Positions 56,736 to 64,000 of a stretch of 64,000 nucleotides of DNA are shown here, piece after piece (position 1 is the first letter of the stretch; every line of letters begins with the position of its first letter). Below the pieces are notes generated by a model that was given only the letters and a program-made list of their open reading frames with translations, was not told where the DNA came from and did no database searches. Position numbers and translations under genes: made by a program. Origin of the DNA: Kaistia granuli DSM 23481 (lineage in GTDB: Bacteria > Pseudomonadota > Alphaproteobacteria > Rhizobiales > Kaistiaceae); contig NZ_AQYH01000006.1 in NCBI RefSeq assembly GCF_000380505.1, forward strand, positions 186,001 through 250,000, written 5' to 3'.

Positions 56736-57329
56736 ATGACAGAAATCCTCCCTTGCCTGTCGAATGGAACAACTTCAGTATTTCAATTCACCTCAAGGAA
56801 TGACCGCCACATTTTCTTGTTTTACGGATCCGGCAGTCAACAAACGACACGGACATCAACATAGAAAATCATCATATCGTGGCGAGCAAAGATCCAGCTT
56901 CGCCCACCGACATCCGCACCGAGTAACCTGAACGAACGTCGAGCCGATTTCCTCGATCGCCTCCGCTCGCCCCCTATTTCAACGGATTGGTGACGCCATG
57001 GAAATGGCAACAAGTATTCACAAAGAATACAAGCCCAATATATAATCCATAACGATTTTATCGACGGCCGAATGATCTTCATTCGACACTGAACGACCCC
57101 CTCCCGTTGCGGCACCGCAACATGATACAGCCCGCAATTCTATATTGTAACCTTAGCGTTAAGTCGTTTGTGCGACTTGGTCAATCTCCAAACTGTCTTT
57201 TATTTCGCGTATCAGATCAACCCTCCTGCAGGTTCACTTTTGAACTTCTCACAACCGGAAAGGTTCAGCCGGTGACCACCTTCCGCCACCCGCGCCCGTC
57301 GTCGACGAGCCTCGCGCCAACCTCGGCAT
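56736..57329. promoter_or_regulatory. operon E upstream region with candidate GntR operator
   Basis: This 594-bp gap is clearly AT-richer than the coding DNA and has no supported gene. GTATTC (57014-57019) and GAATAC (57025-57030) form a perfect dyad, with TATAAT on the plus strand at 57041-57046 and TATATT on the minus strand beside it. AAGTCG-N6-CGACTT at 57161-57178 is a further small hairpin. The dyad is a plausible site for the GntR regulator encoded at 57330, and the region must contain the operon E promoter, about 280 nt before the first gene. Confidence 0.45.
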
Positions 57330-58037
57330 CTACACCATCCCCTCCTTCGGGCTGGCACGACGCGCGGCGCGCATCTGCTCGATGATGTGCCGGCCCGATC
57401 CCTCGACATGTCGCGCCACGATCGCCGCGGCCGCGTGCTCGTCATGCGCCTTGATCGCCTCGAGCACCTCGCCATGCTCGCGCATGACCGCCGCCTGACG
57501 CCCGCGCGAGGTCTGATGCCGGCGGCCGATGGCACGCAGGATCTCGCGATGCTTCCACCAGAGGCCAACGGCATGCCGGTTGTAGTGGCGCTCATACATG
57601 GTGTGGTGGAACTGCGTATCGAGCCAGCCATGGCGGACCGGATCGGAATAGTTGAGGTCGAGCATTTCCGCGTGCAGCGCTTCGAGCGCTGCGATGTCCG
57701 CATCGGTGGCGATGCCGACGAACCAGCGCGTCAGCGCCGGCTCGATCAGCACCTCGATCTCGTAGATGTCGCGAATGAAATCCTCGTCGATCGGGCGCAC
57801 CCGGGCGCCGCGATTGGGCACCATGACGACGAAGCCCTCGCCGCGAAGTTGCTGCAGCGCCTCGCGGACCGGGTTGGTCGAGGTGCCGTGCCGTTCGGCG
57901 AGATCCGCGACGACCAGGCGGGCATTGGCCGGCAGGCGCCCGGAAATAATGTCCTCGCGGATGGCCTCGTGCAGCGCGGATTCATGATCCAACGTCTGCG
58001 AGGCCGGAAAGTCCAAGCTGGGAACAACGATGCTCAC
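57330..58037 (-). CDS. GntR-family transcriptional regulator (FCD domain)
   Basis: 235 residues from a GTG start. The HTH reads LHEAIREDIISGRLPANARL, VVADLAERHGTSTNPVREAL and LRGEGFVVMVPNRGARV. The FCD domain has the metal pattern DTQFHHTMYE, REHGEVLEAI and ARHVEGSGRH. It lies upstream of operon E on the same strand, separated by 594 bp. Such regulators commonly respond to hexuronate or 2-keto-3-deoxy acid intermediates, which fits uxuA/manD downstream (inference). Confidence 0.88.
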   Translation of the reverse strand: MSIVVPSLDFPASQTLDHESALHEAIREDIISGRLPANARLVVADLAERHGTSTNPVREALQQLRGEGFVVMVPNRGARVRPIDEDFIRDIYEIEVLIEPALTRWFVGIATDADIAALEALHAEMLDLNYSDPVRHGWLDTQFHHTMYERHYNRHAVGLWWKHREILRAIGRRHQTSRGRQAAVMREHGEVLEAIKAHDEHAAAAIVARHVEGSGRHIIEQMRAARRASPKEGMV

Positions 58038-58442
58038 CGCGCCTCAACCTCGTCCGCATGCGCGATGAACACCCGAGGGCAAGAACACGCGATCCATCCG
58101 ATTTCGTGTATGATTCATGCCGAAGTTTGCACGAGATGTCGAGTCGAGAGCACCATCTCCTCCAGAAGGGATCGATAACCTTTGCTGTCGCGATGTCATC
58201 CTCGCGTCATCATCGGCCATGGATGAGCCGCCAACGACGCGCGCCGGCTTCAAGAAACGAAAGAGAGGCCACTCATCGTCGGCGAATCTGGGCGCGGATC
58301 AGCACCTCGATGCACTGGCGCTCGTCATGCGAAATGGGGCATCACTCCGGAGCGGGGTCTTGATCCGGTCGAGGCCGCCGACGGCAAGGTCGACGGGCGG
58401 CGAGGGACCGGTGCGATTCAGGACGATGCGACAGGGACGTTG
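58038..58442. other. divergent intergenic region, no gene seen
   Basis: 405 bp between the GntR regulator and the YigZ gene. Overlapping frames of up to 108 codons on both strands lack ribosome sites and any recognisable domain. ATGA-T-TCAT at 58110-58118 is a small dyad that could serve the regulator promoter. Nothing else stands out. Confidence 0.4.
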
Positions 58443-59030
58443 ATGTTCACCCTCAAAGGAATCGAGACCTTCTCGCAGGAGATCAAGAAGAGCCGATTCC
58501 TGGCGTTCGCCGGGCCGGTGTCGGACGAGGCGGCTGCGAAGGCCTTCATCACGAACCACTCCGACCCGACGGCGAACCACAATTGCTGGGCCTGGCGCAT
58601 CGGGCAGCACTATCGCTTCCAGGACGATGGCGAACCGAGCGGAACGGCCGGCAAGCCGATCCTGCAGGCCATCGACGGGCAGTCGCTGGACGGCGTCGCC
58701 GTCGTCGTCACCCGCTGGTTCGGCGGCATCCTGCTCGGCAGCGGCGGGCTGGTGCGCGCCTATGGCGGAACGGCGGCGGCCTGCCTGCGCGCGGCCGAGA
58801 CGCTGCCGCTGATCGCGACGGAGGAGGCTACCATCAGCGTTCCGTTCGGCGATCTGGCACTGGTCCAGGCGCGCCTCGCGACACTGCCGTCGACGCAGGT
58901 ACTCAGCCAGCGCTACGACGAGTCCGGCAGCGACATCGTGGTGGCGATCCACAAGACGGAAATCGACGCCGTCGAGGCGCTGGTCGCCGACCTCACCAGC
59001 GGCCGCGCGGTCATGGCTCGCGCTCGCTGA
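58443..59030 (+). CDS. YigZ/IMPACT family protein
   Basis: 195 residues. The IMPACT/YigZ N-terminal domain has KKSRFLAFAGPVSDEAAAKA, NHNCWAWRIG, the family motif DDGEPSGTAGKPIL and VVTRWFGGILLGSGGLVRAY. A C-terminal ferredoxin-like DUF1949-type domain follows from about residue 125. The biochemical role is not settled; eukaryotic IMPACT regulates Gcn2 and bacterial YigZ is a conserved soluble protein. ATG 58443 is preceded by AGGGA; the overlapping TTG at 58440 is less likely. It stands alone between two ABC operons. Confidence 0.9.
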   Translation: MFTLKGIETFSQEIKKSRFLAFAGPVSDEAAAKAFITNHSDPTANHNCWAWRIGQHYRFQDDGEPSGTAGKPILQAIDGQSLDGVAVVVTRWFGGILLGSGGLVRAYGGTAAACLRAAETLPLIATEEATISVPFGDLALVQARLATLPSTQVLSQRYDESGSDIVVAIHKTEIDAVEALVADLTSGRAVMARAR

Positions 59031-59041
59031 TCCGGTTCTCT

Positions 59042-59740
59042 CTAGAGACCCAGGCGACGCGCCGAATTCGACAGGTGCGAGCGCATCGCCGCGGCGGCAC
59101 CGGCTGGATCCTGCGCGCGGATCGCCTCGTAGATCCGCTGGTGCTCGTCATGCGAGATCGCCTGCGTCTTGGTGAAATCGAGCGAGCGCAGCGCGACGAG
59201 GATGCTCTCCTGCAGCTTCACGTCGACGAAGGCAATGAACAGCGAGACAAACGGGTTCTTGGTCGCGCCGGCGACCGCGCGATGGAAGCTGATGTCGGTC
59301 TCGACATAGGCGCTATGCAGATCCCGGACCGCCGCCATGTTGTCGATGCAGCGGACCATTTCGACGAGATCCTCGTCGGTCCGGTTGATCGCCGCCAGTT
59401 CGGCCGCGCCAGTCTCCAGCATCAGCCGGAGCTCGTAGAGATGCCGGTAGTCCTCCGGCACGGCCAGGCTGTTCGGCTCCAGCGTCAGCGAGTTGGCCGC
59501 CTCGGGCGAGGCGACGAAGGCGCCGATGCCCTGGCGCGAGACGACCAGCCCCTCATGCCGGAGCTTGGCGATCGCCTCGCGGATGACGGCGCGACTGACA
59601 CCGTGCTGCGCCGCGAACTCCTGCTCGGTCGGCAGCTTGTCGCCCGGCTTCAGGTTGCCGCGCAGGATTTCGAAGCGCACAAAGGCGGCGACCTGGGATG
59701 GGAGCCCCTGCCGGCTGACCTTGTTCGGATTGATTTCCAT
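59042..59740 (-). CDS. FadR/GntR-family transcriptional regulator (FCD domain)
   Basis: 232 residues. HTH: LKPGDKLPTEQEFAAQHGVS, RAVIREAIAKLRHEGLVVSR and GIGAFVAS. FCD domain: LYELRLMLETGAAELAA, ETDISFHRAVAGATKNPF (metal Asp/His), ISHDEHQRIYEAIRAQD, and AMRSHLSNSARRL. It is on the same strand as operon F, 136 bp after the permease stop, so it may be the last gene of that operon and its regulator. ATG 59740 is chosen; a TTG at 59761 would add 7 residues. Confidence 0.9.
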   Translation of the reverse strand: MEINPNKVSRQGLPSQVAAFVRFEILRGNLKPGDKLPTEQEFAAQHGVSRAVIREAIAKLRHEGLVVSRQGIGAFVASPEAANSLTLEPNSLAVPEDYRHLYELRLMLETGAAELAAINRTDEDLVEMVRCIDNMAAVRDLHSAYVETDISFHRAVAGATKNPFVSLFIAFVDVKLQESILVALRSLDFTKTQAISHDEHQRIYEAIRAQDPAGAAAAMRSHLSNSARRLGL

Positions 59741-59876
59741 CGCGGCGACTTTTCCTTTCAATGATGTCCCGAACGGCGGTACTCGCCCTTCCTTCGATCG
59801 TTCACCATGGCCTCATACGCCGAGTTGCGGTCTCAGGCCAACATCGTCGCATCTTTTCCGCCGGAACGTCCGCCGA

Positions 59877-60935
59877 TCAGGCCGGCCGCGCGCGACGGCG
59901 ACCGATCTTCAGGACACGCTCATTCACGCGCTTATCGACGACGACGGCGGCGATCAGGACCAGGCCCTGGGCCACATATTGCCAGAACGGCTCGACGCCA
60001 GAGAGGTTGAGCCCGTTCGACAGCACGCCGACGATGATGGCGCCGATCACGGTTCCCATGATGCGGCCCTCGCCGCCGGAAAGGCTGGTGCCGCCGATGA
60101 TGACGGCTGCGATCACCTCCAGCTCGAAGCCGACGCCGATGTTGGGATCGCCCGAACCGACGCGCGAAGAGAGCACGATTCCCGCCAGCGCCGCCATCAT
60201 GCCGCTCAGCACATAGAGCGAGATCAGCGTGCGCTCAACCGGGACGCCGGAAAGCCGAGCCGCCTCCTCATTGCCGCCCACGGCATAGACATGCTTGCCG
60301 AACTTGGTGCGCTGGCTGGCCCAGCCATAGACCAGCGCGACGACCGCCGCGATCAGGATCGGCATCGGGAATGGGCCGAGCTTGGCCGTGCCGATGGCGG
60401 ACCAGTTCGGCGGCAGACCGACAAGAATGGCGCTCGGCGTGATCAGATAGGCGATGCCGCGCGCGATGTTGAGTGAACCGAGTGTGACGATGATCGGGCT
60501 GACCCGCATCCTGACGATGATGGCGCCGTTCAGGAAGCCGATCAGCGCTCCGAAGGCGAGCGCCGCGAGGAAGGCGAGCGGCAGCGGCACGCCCTTGACC
60601 GCGAGGCTGGCCGCGACGACCGAACAGGCCGCCAGCACGCTGCCGACCGAGAGATCGAGGCCACGCGCGATCATGACGGCGGTCATGGCGCTGGCGGCGA
60701 TGATCAGCGGCGCGGTGTTGCGCGCCAGATTCTGGAAGTTCGACAGCGTCAGGAAGCGGGGATTGAAGAAGCTGAAGACGAGAATCATCAGCAGCAACAC
60801 CAGCAGCGTGACGATCGTCTGCAGCTTCTGACGGTCGGCGACGATCGATCGCCAGACGGATGGTCTCTGCACGGAATTCCCCTCGCCGTTCTTAAGGCTA
60901 TTCTTGGATGGATGGCTGCCGAAGGGTGCGTTCAT
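59877..60935 (-). CDS. CUT2 sugar ABC transporter permease (RbsC type)
   Basis: 352 residues with eight to ten membrane spans, after a hydrophilic N-terminus of about 35 residues. Motifs: FLTLSNFQNLARNTAPLIIA, IARGLDLSVGSVLAACSVV, LNGAIIVRMRVSPIIVTLGS, YAVGGNEEAARLSGVPVERT and IIGGTSLSGGEGRIMGTVI. It is the membrane channel of operon F. The start overlaps the ATPase stop by 4 nt, indicating coupling. Confidence 0.93.
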   Translation of the reverse strand: MNAPFGSHPSKNSLKNGEGNSVQRPSVWRSIVADRQKLQTIVTLLVLLLMILVFSFFNPRFLTLSNFQNLARNTAPLIIAASAMTAVMIARGLDLSVGSVLAACSVVAASLAVKGVPLPLAFLAALAFGALIGFLNGAIIVRMRVSPIIVTLGSLNIARGIAYLITPSAILVGLPPNWSAIGTAKLGPFPMPILIAAVVALVYGWASQRTKFGKHVYAVGGNEEAARLSGVPVERTLISLYVLSGMMAALAGIVLSSRVGSGDPNIGVGFELEVIAAVIIGGTSLSGGEGRIMGTVIGAIIVGVLSNGLNLSGVEPFWQYVAQGLVLIAAVVVDKRVNERVLKIGRRRARPA

Positions 60936-62464
60936 GGCTGGTCTCCATGCAGCATCGAGAGTTCGATCACCTCCGCCTCCGAGGCGTCGCCCGGCAATTC
61001 ACCCACCACCTGCCCGTTGTTGAGGACGATGATGCGGTCGCAGAGCCCCAGCACTTCGGGCAGCTCCGACGACACGAGAAGGATCGCCAGCCCAGCCTTC
61101 GCCAGGTCGTGGATCAACTTGTAGATCTCGCGCTTGGCGCCGATATCGATGCCGCGCGTCGGCTCGTCGAGCAGCAGCACCCGCGTCTTCATCGTCAGCC
61201 ACTTGCCGACCACGACCTTCTGCTGGTTGCCACCGCTCAGGAGGCTGATGCGCTGCTGGAGCGTCGGCGTCTTGACGTTCATGCTCTCCACCGCGTGACG
61301 CGCCACCGCCTCGGGCGCGCCGCTATTTTCCCGCCGACTGGCGGGAAACTCCTGCCAGGGCAGCAGGACGTTGTCGAAGACGCTGAGCACGCCGACGATG
61401 CCCTGGCCGCGCCGTTCCTCCGGCACCAGGCCGATGCCGGCGGCGATCGCCGCGCGGACCGAATTGGCCGGCACCGGGCTGCCGTCGACCGACACCGAGC
61501 CGTCCGACACCTCGTCGGCGCCGAAGATCGAGCGCAGCAGCTCCGTGCGCCCCGCCCCGACCAGCCCAGCGACGCCGACGATCTCGCCGGCACGCACGAC
61601 CAGGTCGATATCGCGAATGCGCTCACCCGACAGCCCCCGGACCTTGAGAACCGGGCTGCCTGGCTGCCGGTCCTTGACGGGAAAGACGTCGCCGAGGTCG
61701 CGGCCGACCATCAGGCGGATCAGCTCGCGCGGCGTCGCCTCGGCGCGCGTCAGCGTCGCCACCCTGGCGCCGTCCTTGAACACCGTGACGCGGTCGCCGA
61801 TCTCCTCGATCTCGCGCATCTTGTGCGAGACATAGATGATGGCCTTGCCCTGCTGCTTCAGCGTGGCGATGACCTGGAACAGGCGGCGCACCTCCTGCTC
61901 CTCGAGCGGCGAGGTCGGCTCGTCCATAACGATAACGTCGGCATTGGCGCAGAGCGCCTTGGCGATCATCACAGCCTGCTTCTCGGCCGTCGAGAGCCGC
62001 CCAACCCGGATGTCGGGATCGAGTGCGTCGAAGCCGATGCCGAGCAGGATGTTTCGCGCCGTGTCGGTGGCGGACTTCGCGTCGAAGCGGCCGCGCCGGC
62101 CGGGCTCGGAGCCGAGCACGATGTTCTCAGCGACCGTCAGCCCGTCGACGACGCTCAACTCCTGGAAGATGAAGGCGAGGCCGAGTTCCTTGGCGTCGCG
62201 CGGGCCATGCATTTCCGCTTTCGTTCCACGCACGAAGATCTCGCCGCTATCCGGCTGGATCGCGCCGGCGAGGATCTTGACGAAGGTAGACTTTCCGGCG
62301 CCGTTCTCGCCGATCAGGCAATGCACCTCGCCGCGCATCAGGTCGAAGTCGATGCCGGCGAGCGCGCGCACACCCGGATATTGTTTGGAGAGCCCGAAGG
62401 CCTGGAGAACAGGGCGTCCCGCCTCGGTCTTCGGCGCGGGCTCCGCCAGATCCATCGACGACAT
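60932..62464 (-). CDS. CUT2 sugar ABC transporter ATP-binding protein, two-domain (RbsA type)
   Basis: 510 residues, two ATPase domains in tandem. Domain 1: Walker A GENGAGKST near residue 54, Walker B VIVMDEPTSPLEEQE; its signature is LSTAEKQAVMIAKAL, a common variant. Domain 2: degenerate Walker A GLVGAGRTEL without Lys, signature LSGGNQQKVVVGKWL and Walker B LLLDEPTRGIDIGAK. This asymmetry is normal for RbsA/XylG/MglA. It powers import of a monosaccharide by the permease at 59877. Confidence 0.93.
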   Translation of the reverse strand: MSSMDLAEPAPKTEAGRPVLQAFGLSKQYPGVRALAGIDFDLMRGEVHCLIGENGAGKSTFVKILAGAIQPDSGEIFVRGTKAEMHGPRDAKELGLAFIFQELSVVDGLTVAENIVLGSEPGRRGRFDAKSATDTARNILLGIGFDALDPDIRVGRLSTAEKQAVMIAKALCANADVIVMDEPTSPLEEQEVRRLFQVIATLKQQGKAIIYVSHKMREIEEIGDRVTVFKDGARVATLTRAEATPRELIRLMVGRDLGDVFPVKDRQPGSPVLKVRGLSGERIRDIDLVVRAGEIVGVAGLVGAGRTELLRSIFGADEVSDGSVSVDGSPVPANSVRAAIAAGIGLVPEERRGQGIVGVLSVFDNVLLPWQEFPASRRENSGAPEAVARHAVESMNVKTPTLQQRISLLSGGNQQKVVVGKWLTMKTRVLLLDEPTRGIDIGAKREIYKLIHDLAKAGLAILLVSSELPEVLGLCDRIIVLNNGQVVGELPGDASEAEVIELSMLHGDQP

Positions 62465-62496
62465 CAGGCATTCCTTGAGCGGCGTGACAGGGAGGA

Positions 62497-62523
62497 CGCG
62501 GCGGCGGATGCACCACCGCCGCG
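62497..62523 (-). repeat. intergenic hairpin after binding-protein gene (operon F)
   Basis: CGCGGCGGCGG (62497-62507) pairs with CCACCGCCGCG (62513-62523) over an ATGCA loop, with one mismatched or G-U position. It lies between the binding-protein stop and the ATPase gene. No T-run follows. Confidence 0.62.
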
Positions 62524-62535
62524 CCGGAGAGACGG

Positions 62536-63669
62536 TCAGCGCGGATATTGCTGCGTCAGCCAGGCCTTGATGCCCTCTTCCGTCGGATTGATCGGCGGGT
62601 AGCCGACGACAACCTGGGTGTTCGGGTTCGTCTTGCCCTCGACGGTGGCGCCGAGAAGGTTGAACGTCGCGAGGCTGAAGTCATAGGGCGGGTAGCCGCT
62701 CTCGGCCTTCAGCGGCGAGGCATCGCTGCCGAGCTCGGCCATCACCGGCTCGGAGCCGTCGACCGACGCGACGACGCCCCAGTCCGGCGAGTAGGAATCG
62801 GCCGCCTTCATCGCGGCGATGGCGCCGAGCGACGAGTCGTTGTTGATGCCGAAGATGACGTTCAGCTCGGGATTGCCCTGCAGCAGGTCGGCCGCTGCCG
62901 GGTTGGCCTTATCGATGACGCCGCCGCCATCGACCGACTGCGCGACCACGGCGGTCGGGATCAGCGACTTGAAGCCGTAAAGGAAGCCGTTCTTGCGGTC
63001 CTGAACCTGCGGCAGCTGCGGCAGGTCGACGATGCCGATGATGGCCGGCTTGTCGCCGAACTTCGCCTTGTAGTAGCGGGCGGCGTTGCAGCCGACGAGG
63101 CGCGGGCCGTCGAAATCATTGGCGAAGACGCGCGGTGCGACGACCTCGGTCGGCTGGACGTTGTAGGTCACGACCTTCAGCCCAGCGTCGAGCATGCGCT
63201 TGACCTGCGGCACGGCGGCGCCGCTATCGAGCGGCGCGAAGGCGACCGCGTCGGGCGCGTCCGAGATGATGTCATCGACGAGCTTCTGCACCGTGCCGGC
63301 GTCGAAGCGGCCGTCATAGACCTTCAGGTCGAACTTATACTTGGCCGCCAGCTGCTCCCAGTGGCCCTTGATCGCCAAGAAATAGGGCTGGCCGAGGCCC
63401 ATGACCGAGAGCGCGACGCGCTTGCCGGTCAGCGCGCTGGCGGCGGGCTGCTCAAGCCATGTGCCGGGCTCGGAAGCATAGCCGGTGAAGCCCGAAACGG
63501 CGGCCGGGATGTCCTTCACCGCCGCCGGATCGGACGGCTCGCAGAGTTCCGTCGAGAACGAAGCACCGGCGATCGCGACCGGCCCGTCGGCAGCGTTCGC
63601 CGCAACGGCCGAAAGCGCCAGCAGCGCGCCGGCGGCGACACCCAGGCTGAGTGATTTCAGAATAGTCAA
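62536..63669 (-). CDS. CUT2 sugar ABC transporter substrate-binding protein (ribose type)
   Basis: 377 residues from a TTG at 63669 with GGGAGG 5 nt upstream (an adjacent GTG at 63675 lacks that spacing; a frame reaching 63942 is rejected). The signal peptide ends AANA then AD near residue 27. A leader of about 55 residues (ASFSTELCEPSDPAAV and following) precedes the usual family start KRVALSVMGLGQPYFLAIKG. Further segments: DIISDAPDAVAFAPLDSGA, VIFGINNDSSLGAIAAMKAA and NPNTQVVVGYPPINPTEEG. First gene of operon F; the sugar is unknown. Confidence 0.9.
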   Translation of the reverse strand: MTILKSLSLGVAAGALLALSAVAANAADGPVAIAGASFSTELCEPSDPAAVKDIPAAVSGFTGYASEPGTWLEQPAASALTGKRVALSVMGLGQPYFLAIKGHWEQLAAKYKFDLKVYDGRFDAGTVQKLVDDIISDAPDAVAFAPLDSGAAVPQVKRMLDAGLKVVTYNVQPTEVVAPRVFANDFDGPRLVGCNAARYYKAKFGDKPAIIGIVDLPQLPQVQDRKNGFLYGFKSLIPTAVVAQSVDGGGVIDKANPAAADLLQGNPELNVIFGINNDSSLGAIAAMKAADSYSPDWGVVASVDGSEPVMAELGSDASPLKAESGYPPYDFSLATFNLLGATVEGKTNPNTQVVVGYPPINPTEEGIKAWLTQQYPR

Positions 63670-63685
63670 ATTCACCTCCCATGAT

Positions 63686-63702
63686 TGACTGGTCAACCGG
63701 TT
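63686..63702. promoter_or_regulatory. candidate GntR operator of operon F
   Basis: TGAC-TG-GTCA (63686-63695) and AACCGGTT (63695-63702) are overlapping perfect dyads 17-33 nt upstream of the binding-protein start. The core reads TGGTCAACCG, close to the TGGT-N-ACCA form bound by FCD-type GntR proteins, and a regulator of that family is encoded at the other end of the operon. Confidence 0.5.
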
Positions 63703-64000
63703 ATCATACGTCATGTCATCAGACAAGTATGGGACGAGCAGAACGCGACGGCAATCGCACGGCGATCGTTGGATTTCGACGTCTGGGTTTCGGCAGGGGT
63801 AGAGGGAGAAGGCCCAGCGCAGATCTGACCGGGCTTCGGAGGTTATAGAAAGGGCTGTGCCGCGTGTCCGCGCGACAGCCCTGGGTCGATGGCCGAGAAT
63901 GCTCGGCTCGATCGAGGCAGCCGGCCAAGCCGGATTGCGCAACGCGGAGCAGCATCGCCACGATGGCGTCAGGGCACGCCCCCCGAGTGGGGACTACCGT
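63703..64000. other. right-end region, no gene seen
   Basis: No reading frame here shows a recognisable domain. AGGGCTGT (63851-63858) and ACAGCCCT (63875-63882) enclose inner CGCG/CGCG arms with a two-base internal mismatch, making a stable hairpin. It may terminate a gene entering from beyond the right edge on the minus strand; the tail on that strand is TTTCTATAA. A short frame ending near 63970 on the minus strand is too short to judge. Confidence 0.4.

Noticed and set aside
57107-57385. Short plus-strand frame upstream of operon E
   Set aside because: No ribosome site or domain; its second half is antisense to the GntR gene.
58117-58443. 108-codon frame ahead of the YigZ gene
   Set aside because: No recognisable motif and no Shine-Dalgarno; composition typical of chance frames in GC-rich DNA.
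63670-63942. 91-residue N-terminal extension of the ribose-type binding protein
   Set aside because: Would place the signal peptide in the middle of the protein; TTG 63669 has an ideal ribosome site.

Overview
The window is GC-rich, densely coded chromosomal DNA from an alphaproteobacterium, most likely of the order Hyphomicrobiales (Rhizobiales). The evidence is an LsrB/VtlR-type LysR regulator beside a DUF1127 gene, a soluble PdhS-like histidine kinase, two phasins, an alphaproteobacterial glutamate-cysteine ligase, and a tRNA-His with no encoded G-1 and with A73. The genus cannot be fixed from the sequence; a free-living, sugar-scavenging genus such as Kaistia is only a guess. I see no insertion sequence, prophage, CRISPR array or rRNA.

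Left part (1-16.9 kb) is mixed housekeeping. It holds the 5' end of an FMN-dependent lactate/alpha-hydroxy-acid dehydrogenase running off the left edge with a divergent FCD-GntR regulator, a DUF29 protein, an amino-acid ABC transporter lacking its ATPase, a class I glutamine amidotransferase, a VOC protein, an EamA exporter and an SDR. These are followed by gshA, a universal stress protein behind a near-consensus FNR/FixK box, a DUF937 protein, the DUF1127/LsrB pair, the PdhS-like kinase, two phasin genes (one with a perfect 12+12 bp palindrome, probably a PhaR operator) and tRNA-His.

The rest (16.9-63.7 kb) is almost continuous carbohydrate-uptake and catabolism DNA, interrupted by an ABC-F ATPase, an AraC/SDR pair, a DUF4239 protein and a YigZ protein. 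Operon B (16.9-26.8 kb) has a LacI regulator, a complete CUT1 sugar transporter, an SDR, a creatininase-family hydrolase, a phosphotriesterase-family hydrolase, a xylulokinase-like kinase with altered substrate motifs, and RidA. Operon C (31.6-39.8 kb) has a ROK regulator, an AraB-like kinase, an FrcBCA-like CUT2 transporter, a class I aldolase-like protein and a PfkB kinase. Operon D (40.2-46.4 kb) has a LacI regulator, a CUT1 transporter without ATPase, and an ADP-ribosylglycohydrolase-fold enzyme. Operon E (46.5-58.0 kb, minus strand) has a GntR regulator, a peptide-type (SBP family 5) transporter, UxuA, a sugar-nucleotide-type dehydrogenase, ManD and a galactonate-dehydratase-like enolase: a hexuronate/aldonate route. 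Operon F (59.0-63.7 kb, minus strand) is a ribose-type CUT2 transporter with a GntR regulator.

Two layouts recur. Each of the six substrate-binding-protein genes is followed by an unrelated but strong hairpin before the next transporter gene. Several regulator genes have a clear dyad operator next to the operon they probably control. The best candidates for undescribed biology are the operon B hydrolase/kinase set, the operon C two-kinase plus aldolase set, and the operon D glycohydrolase with its ATPase-less transporter.
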